Assembly: GCA_963702195.1 (NCBI GenBank)
Contig: OY969725.1
Coordinates: forward strand, 2,852,001 to 2,916,000
Reading direction: 5' to 3'
Length of the DNA: 64,000 nucleotides
From: AC-56 sp963702195
GTDB lineage: Bacteria > Actinomycetota > Thermoleophilia > Solirubrobacterales > 70-9
In this document: positions 59,445 through 64,000 of the stretch, in pieces
How positions within the stretch are numbered: the stretch's first letter is position 1
Layout of the letters: each line of letters opens with the position of its first letter
Translations under genes and position numbers: made by a program
Notes under the pieces: model-generated
Seen by the model: the letters and a program-made list of their open reading frames with translations, nothing else
What the model was told of the DNA's origin: nothing
The model's database searches: none

Positions 59445-60578
59445 GTGCAACACGCATTCGACAAACCGCTGGTCGAACTTGAGCGCTGGGGCGCCTCCAG
59501 GGGCTGGATCGGTCCCGATCCTTACGAAGGGCTCAACTCCCCGCTCGGCCGGCTGGCCCGCACGCGGCAGTCGAAGCAGGCCGTGATCCAGATCTATAAG
59601 CGGTCGCCGGTTCCTCCGCCTTGGGCGCTCCGCGCACCCTTGAGACCGAACGCCAAGGCGCTGGGTCTGGTGCTCTCGGGCTACGCGACCGTGACCGGGC
59701 GGCGCCTCCCGGGCGCCGACGAGTTCCTCGCCACGCTCCCGCGGCGCCTCGCAGAGATGAATCTCCTGCCGGACGGCGCCGCCTGGGGCTACCACTTCGA
59801 AGTCCAGACACGCAACGTCGCCTACGGACCCCGAACGCCGAACGCGATCGCGACCTGCTTTGTCATTGATGGCCTGTGCGATGCCCACGAGGGGTTAGGC
59901 GAGACCTACTGCGGGGATCTCGCACTCGCCGCCCGTCCCTTCCTCCTCTCCCTTCTCAGACGCGGCGGGCACGGGCCGTTCTTCGGCTACGTACCCGCGG
60001 GCGAAGTGCCTCTGGTGCACAACGCGAACCTGCTTGTGTGCGGAGCGCTTGCGCGGCTGCACCGCCTGAGTCCAGACCCACATGCGGAGACGGCGGCTCT
60101 GGAGGCTGCCGCCACGACCCTAGCGCTGCAGCGCGAGAATGGCACCTGGCCCTACGGCGAGGTCGCGAACTATTCCTGGACAGACAACTTCCACACCGCC
60201 TACACCCTCGACGGCATATCGCGGATCGGTCGCGAGTTCGGGGTCGGTGAGAGTGAATTCGAGCGTGGCTTGGCGAGCTGGCGCTCGCGTTTCTTCGATG
60301 GCGACGGATGGGCTCGCTACTACGCTGAACGTCGTTATCCGTTGGAGACTCACTGCAGCGCGTCCGCGATTGACCTACTCGCCACGGCGGGGCAACTTCC
60401 CTACGGCGCGAAGCTGGCAGAGCGAATTGGAATCCTGGCGATTCGCGAACTCTGGATGTCCCGATCTCGGCGATTTGCGTTTCGCCGCACCCGCGTCGGC
60501 CTCAACACGCGAGAATTCATGCGTTGGACGAACGCACACATGTTTCGAGCACTAGCCAGGTTTGGCGATATGGACTGA
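59445..60578 (+). CDS. hypothetical helical-toroid protein of polysaccharide locus (1)
   Basis: This is a 377-residue soluble protein from GTG 59445 with no signal peptide. It has a repeating Gly-Trp/His pattern expected of an alpha/alpha toroid: LPDGAAWGYHFEVQTRNVAY, GPRTPNAIATCFVIDGLCDA, VPLVHNANLLVCGALARLHR, ENGTWPYGEVANYSWTDNFH, TAYTLDGISRIGREFGVG, and YPLETHCSASAIDLLATAGQ. These are like prenyltransferase/glycosidase-type toroids and proteins found in polysaccharide loci. No catalytic residues can be named. A second protein of related shape is at 62006-63127, on the other side of the flippase. Confidence 0.75.
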   Translation: MQHAFDKPLVELERWGASRGWIGPDPYEGLNSPLGRLARTRQSKQAVIQIYKRSPVPPPWALRAPLRPNAKALGLVLSGYATVTGRRLPGADEFLATLPRRLAEMNLLPDGAAWGYHFEVQTRNVAYGPRTPNAIATCFVIDGLCDAHEGLGETYCGDLALAARPFLLSLLRRGGHGPFFGYVPAGEVPLVHNANLLVCGALARLHRLSPDPHAETAALEAAATTLALQRENGTWPYGEVANYSWTDNFHTAYTLDGISRIGREFGVGESEFERGLASWRSRFFDGDGWARYYAERRYPLETHCSASAIDLLATAGQLPYGAKLAERIGILAIRELWMSRSRRFAFRRTRVGLNTREFMRWTNAHMFRALARFGDMD

Positions 60579-60607
60579 AGAACGGAGACTCGTCAATTCG
60601 GTTGGAG

Positions 60608-61996
60608 CTAGGTCGGATCCGCGACGCGCCCCGGCCAAATCGGCATTCTCATAGCGAGTCGCGCGACGACCAGACACAAGACCAGGTCGATCGCCACCGC
60701 CAGCCCAACAAGACCGAATATCCCGACGGTCTTCGCCATCACGACATCACCAATGACATTCGCTGTCACGGTGATGCCGACGACGGTCGCGAGAAGCCGA
60801 AATCTCCGCTGCGACATGAGAAGACTCGGCGCAGGCGTAACCAGATACGTAGCAACAGCCGCCAGCATGAGTAGCTCGAAGATCGGGATAGTCGCCGGGT
60901 AGCGCCCGCCGTTCGCGAGCGGGATCAAGAACGGGGCTGCAACTCCGACAGCGACCACCGTGAGTACCGCTGGTAGGGCGAGGCGACGAACCCAACGAAC
61001 AAAGATGTCGCGCTGGGCATCGAGCGAGTCGACTATGTCGAGTTGTGCCGTGCGAACCCGGAACACGGCGATCAGAGCCGGAAGCGCCCCCAAGACGACC
61101 GCCTGATATCGCTGCGCCGCACCATAGGACGCTACATCGGTGGGAGAAAGCAGCGAGGCAATCAGGAACACATCAACCGTCGTGAACCCCGCCGCGCCGA
61201 CGTAATAGACGGTGAGCCAGCCCGCCTCCCCTCCTAACACCCATCGGCGGAAATGGAGATGCACGGGAGCCGCTTCTCGTCTAGCCGCTGCGGCGACGGT
61301 TCCCAGTCCGAGTATTGCGACTGCGGCTCCGCTGTACAAGGCGATTGCCTGGCCCGAGCTAACGCCCGCATAGGTGAGAAGGGCTACCGCAAGTAGTAGC
61401 GCGCTCCTCGTAACGGCTATGAGGCCCCCACGTACGAATCCGAGGTGTGCCTGGTGTTTCGCAATCGCAAGCTCTGTCGCCCCCATCCCAAATGCGAGCA
61501 GGGTTGCCGCTCCAATAAGCGACAGTCTGTCATCGGTCGCACCGATGTTCGCGGCCTCGGCGATCACCAAGCCTGCAAGCGCTACGAGAAGTAGCGTAAC
61601 GGTTTGCGTCAGGGCGCAGGACGCAAGTCCGCCGCTCCCACCCTCACCGCCTCTGGAAACCCGCTCGGCCTCGTTACGCAGGTAGAGCATGCGAACCCCG
61701 CCTGTCGCCGAGGCCCCGAGGAACTGTCCGACCGCTAAGAACACTACGACGTACGCATACGCATCAGTTGGAAGCTGGCGTATCAGAATGACTACCCCGA
61801 CGGTCGACGCGACGCGCGATGTAACGTCCAGTGCGAACGTGTAGATGAAGCCCCGTCTGAAGTTACCCAGGCGCTTGATTCTCGATCGGATGTCGCGCCC
61901 GGCCAAGACCGTGGGCGGAGTCTGCTCTGACGGCACCCTCGATCCGTCTCGCATCTGATTGGGGTCGGAATCGGGCGGATGGCGCGAAGCTGTCAT
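60608..61996 (-). CDS. oligosaccharide flippase (Wzx/MOP family-like)
   Basis: This is a 462-residue integral-membrane protein with a polar 48-residue N-terminus and about 12 membrane helices. The first are FIYTFALDVTSRVASTVGVV and YAYVVVFLAVGQFLGASATG, and the last IFGLVGLAVAIDLVLCLVVA. The arrangement of paired helices with short loops and the N-terminal RGFIYTFALDVTSR segment fit polysaccharide flippases, which move lipid-linked repeat units across the membrane. Sequence similarity cannot be tested here. Its start is 10 nt from the divergent helical-toroid gene. Base composition is less GC-rich than the ribosomal region. Confidence 0.75.
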   Translation of the reverse strand: MTASRHPPDSDPNQMRDGSRVPSEQTPPTVLAGRDIRSRIKRLGNFRRGFIYTFALDVTSRVASTVGVVILIRQLPTDAYAYVVVFLAVGQFLGASATGGVRMLYLRNEAERVSRGGEGGSGGLASCALTQTVTLLLVALAGLVIAEAANIGATDDRLSLIGAATLLAFGMGATELAIAKHQAHLGFVRGGLIAVTRSALLLAVALLTYAGVSSGQAIALYSGAAVAILGLGTVAAAARREAAPVHLHFRRWVLGGEAGWLTVYYVGAAGFTTVDVFLIASLLSPTDVASYGAAQRYQAVVLGALPALIAVFRVRTAQLDIVDSLDAQRDIFVRWVRRLALPAVLTVVAVGVAAPFLIPLANGGRYPATIPIFELLMLAAVATYLVTPAPSLLMSQRRFRLLATVVGITVTANVIGDVVMAKTVGIFGLVGLAVAIDLVLCLVVARLAMRMPIWPGRVADPT

Positions 61997-62005
61997 TCTC
62001 GTTCC

Positions 62006-63127
62006 GTGAAGGCCCTGGTCAGCGTCGCGGCGTCCGCGCTCCCGCAGATGGTGGACCCCGCCACCGGTCTTTATGCGCGGAAGACCCTAGTCGGTAGTAG
62101 CGGAGAGTTCATCAACTCGGAGCCCAGCCTCCTCTATTCCGCGACAACCTCGGTCGGCATTCTCGCAGCAGATCGCCTGGGCCTAGGACGAGGGCTGGCG
62201 GAATTGGTCCCTCGCTCCTTGGACACCTTGCACCGTCATGCTGTGACGAGCCGTGACCCGGCTCTACTGGCAGCGGTGTGCTGGGCGTCGGCACTCGCGG
62301 ACGACCGGCGGCTAGAAGCCGTACTGGATCGCCTGCTGGCCACGGTCGATTCGCGCACTTCCTCCACCATGGGCCTTGGCCTCGCGCTCGCTGCATTAGC
62401 CACGGCGGCCCAGCAGCTGCGTCGGCGCCGGAAGCTCATCGAGCGTGCCACCAGCACACTCGCAGAGGCGCTCCGAACGCGCTTCAGCCCTTCCGCCCAC
62501 GTATTTGACAGCCTCGGCAGGCGGAGGAGGCCGCGTGACCTTGCCATGAGCCAGATGACTAGCTTCGCGAGTCAGGTCTACCCGATTCATGGACTGTCCG
62601 AGGCAGTACGTCTCGTTGGCCTTCCGCCACCAACTGAGATCGCGCGCGTCTGCGATCGCCTCTGCAAAGCACAAGGACCTCTGGGTCAATGGTGGTGGAT
62701 CTACCACTTAAGGCACCAAGTCGTAGTGGAACCGTATCCCGTCTATTCCGTACACCAAGACGCCATGGCGTTCATGGCACTCGCCGCCGCCGAACGGATT
62801 GGCGAAGGGCGTTACGGGGCTCATCTCGACCGCGGCCTACGATGGGTCTACGGGACGAACGAACTCGGCACACCGCTGGTCTGCGAAGACCCCCCGTTCA
62901 TCTTCCGGGCCGTTCAGCGCTCTGGCGGCGATGCTGACGGCCTCGCAGGGTGGTCAAGAATGCAACGGTCCGCTGCCATCCGGAACTCGTGGATCGCGAC
63001 GCGTCCACACTCCCAGCCACCCGCGGAGACCCTTGAGCTTCTGCGTGAATGCCGCTCTTACCATCTCGGGTGGATCTTGTATGCGGCCACGCTAATGGGC
63101 CCAGGTAGCACATTCCGCGAAACGTAG
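62006..63127 (+). CDS. hypothetical helical-toroid protein of polysaccharide locus (2)
   Basis: This is a 373-residue soluble protein. I take GTG 62006 (MKALVSVAASALPQMVDPAT), which avoids overlap with the flippase; an earlier start at 61979 is possible. Helical repeats with small-residue turns are seen throughout: YSATTSVGILAADRLG, LLAAVCWASALADDRRLEAV, LGLALAALATAAQQLRRRRK, GPLGQWWWIYHLRHQVVVEP, YPVYSVHQDAMAFMALAAAE, and LDRGLRWVYGTNELGTPLVC. This again is an alpha/alpha-toroid-like pattern (QWWWIYH...YSVHQDAMA resembles the sugar-binding side of such folds). No named family is recognised. Its end overlaps the convergent FkbM-like gene by 36 nt. Confidence 0.75.
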   Translation: MKALVSVAASALPQMVDPATGLYARKTLVGSSGEFINSEPSLLYSATTSVGILAADRLGLGRGLAELVPRSLDTLHRHAVTSRDPALLAAVCWASALADDRRLEAVLDRLLATVDSRTSSTMGLGLALAALATAAQQLRRRRKLIERATSTLAEALRTRFSPSAHVFDSLGRRRRPRDLAMSQMTSFASQVYPIHGLSEAVRLVGLPPPTEIARVCDRLCKAQGPLGQWWWIYHLRHQVVVEPYPVYSVHQDAMAFMALAAAERIGEGRYGAHLDRGLRWVYGTNELGTPLVCEDPPFIFRAVQRSGGDADGLAGWSRMQRSAAIRNSWIATRPHSQPPAETLELLRECRSYHLGWILYAATLMGPGSTFRET

Positions 63128-64000
63128 CCCTAGATCGCGCTCATCTCGGGCGCCGGGTCTCCCCAGATCGCCGGCCACGTACTTCGTCCCCTGTCTGCGC
63201 CTCGCCACCCGAAAGAGTGCCGTAAGCCCTCGCTGCCACGTTCTCGCGTCCGGCGGGTAGACACGGAGAAACGAGGGCAATAGTTGGAGGCCACGCAATC
63301 GGTGGGGAACTCCGACCACTTGCTCGCCGCTTGCGCCAGCCAGCAGGACAGTGCCATCGTAGAGGTGCAATAGGTTCGTCTCGCCGTCGTGCCACGGCCT
63401 CAGATCATGGAGAGAGAGCGCCTCCATCCTGAGCCGCCGCGCGACTTCCTGCTTGAGAAAGATCGCGTTTTGGGCTGTGACCGCGACCGGCGAATATCCC
63501 TTACTTGCGGCGAGTGCCGTCAGTGACAGCAGCGAGCTACCGTGCTTCACACGGGTGTCGCGCCTCTGAACAAAGGGGATGTGGTTTGGGATAGTGGGGT
63601 TGAACTCGATCACAACCACCTTCGGTCTATAGGCACTTATTGCTGCCCACACGTGGTAATCGTTCCCGTCAATGTCAATGCTCAGAAGGTCAAAGTCCTT
63701 GGGTGTATCGGTCGGCGCGAGTAGCACGTCGAGGCCATCATCGTCTTCGAATCCGACAAACGCCTGGAGGGTCGTTACTCCCACAATCCCATCCATCGTA
63801 CGTCGAAGCTCGGCGAACCGCACGGAGTCGGCCTCAATGAGCGTGCCACGCCATCCGTATGCGGTGATTAGGTTGTATGTGTTGCTCAGATGGCGGCCAT
63901 CCCAGGCACCAAATTCCACACAGTAACCATTTGTGATGCCTAGGCGCGCGAATAGATGCTGGAGTATCCCATCTTCGCCGCACTGTGAGTACACGTTGCG
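63092..64000 (-). CDS. FkbM-like methyltransferase, 5' end at or beyond window edge
   Basis: About 300 residues are visible. The N-terminal YSQCGEDGILQHLFARLG is the typical opening of FkbM-like proteins in sugar loci. It is followed by the SAM-binding GYCVEFGAWDGRHLSNTYNL, LIEADSVRFAELRRTM, LLSIDIDGNDYHVWAAIS (Asp motif) and KVVVIEFNPTIP. The second half (after about 190) is less conserved. The frame stays open to the window edge; a GTG stands directly before YSQCGEDG, but the true start may lie outside. FkbM enzymes O-methylate sugars or other small molecules, which suits the neighbouring polysaccharide genes. Confidence 0.75.
   Translation of the reverse strand, partial: RNVYSQCGEDGILQHLFARLGITNGYCVEFGAWDGRHLSNTYNLITAYGWRGTLIEADSVRFAELRRTMDGIVGVTTLQAFVGFEDDDGLDVLLAPTDTPKDFDLLSIDIDGNDYHVWAAISAYRPKVVVIEFNPTIPNHIPFVQRRDTRVKHGSSLLSLTALAASKGYSPVAVTAQNAIFLKQEVARRLRMEALSLHDLRPWHDGETNLLHLYDGTVLLAGASGEQVVGVPHRLRGLQLLPSFLRVYPPDARTWQRGLTALFRVARRRQGTKYVAGDLGRPGARDERDLGLRFAECATWAH

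Overview
The window comes from a high-GC bacterium. The layout is a long minus-strand array of ribosomal-protein, RNA polymerase and elongation-factor genes, followed by an exopolysaccharide locus. Short leaders, GTG/TTG starts, zinc-type S14 and L33, orphan AbiEi/DUF559 genes, short secreted calcium-repeat proteins and the style of the ECF sigma/small membrane protein pair all suggest a deep-branching actinobacterium, most likely class Thermoleophilia (Solirubrobacterales or Gaiellales). That placement is inference from gene content, not from a tree.

Region 1 (1-7.3 kb, all minus): a partial membrane protein, a DUF2007-like protein, an HXXEE membrane protein, a large secreted penicillin-acylase-family hydrolase, an isoprenylcysteine-methyltransferase-like protein, map, adk and an AbiEi/DUF559 gene lying between adk and secY.
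Region 2 (7.3-22.5 kb, minus): secY-rplO-rpmD-rpsE-rplR-rplF-rpsH-rpsZ-rplE-rplX-rplN-rpsQ-rpmC-rplP-rpsC-rplV-rpsS-rplB-rplW-rplD-rplC-rpsJ, then tuf and fusA. Most genes overlap or nearly touch. Several products carry unusual low-complexity tails.
Region 3 (22.5-27.4 kb): the str operon is broken. Two plus-strand membrane genes separate fusA from rpsG-rpsL. A plus-strand HAD gene, a small membrane gene and a decayed AbiEi/DUF559 pseudogene separate rpsL from rpoC.
Region 4 (27.4-45.1 kb, minus): rpoC, rpoB, rplL, rplJ with a leader ending in a terminator, two secreted proteins (a beta-propeller and a 1083-residue protein), rplA, rplK, a second intact AbiEi/DUF559 gene bracketed by a perfect 29-bp direct repeat, nusG, secE and rpmG.
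Region 5 (45.3-64 kb): two tandem calcium-repeat proteins, a glycoside hydrolase, a frameshifted surface protein, an O-antigen-ligase-type membrane protein, an ECF sigma factor with a candidate membrane partner, and sugar-nucleotide/polysaccharide genes (a frameshifted bi-domain oxidoreductase, hexapeptide acetyltransferase, DegT aminotransferase, DUF354 transferase, polyprenyl-phosphate sugar transferase, Gfo/Idh dehydrogenase, flippase, two helical-toroid-like proteins, FkbM-like methyltransferase). The end of this region is visibly less GC-rich and more mosaic in strand.

The most striking pattern is the repeated lodging of orphan AbiEi/DUF559 genes inside the translation/transcription superoperon (two intact, one decayed). 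One of them sits between two identical 29-bp repeats, so that it and rplK have the same upstream sequence. Other notable points are a REP-like hairpin repeat with an invariant 20-nt loop (two of three copies lie in-frame in ribosomal-protein tails), a symmetrical bidirectional promoter upstream of fusA, and a natural Asp-to-Ser change at the classic rifampicin-resistance position of RpoB.
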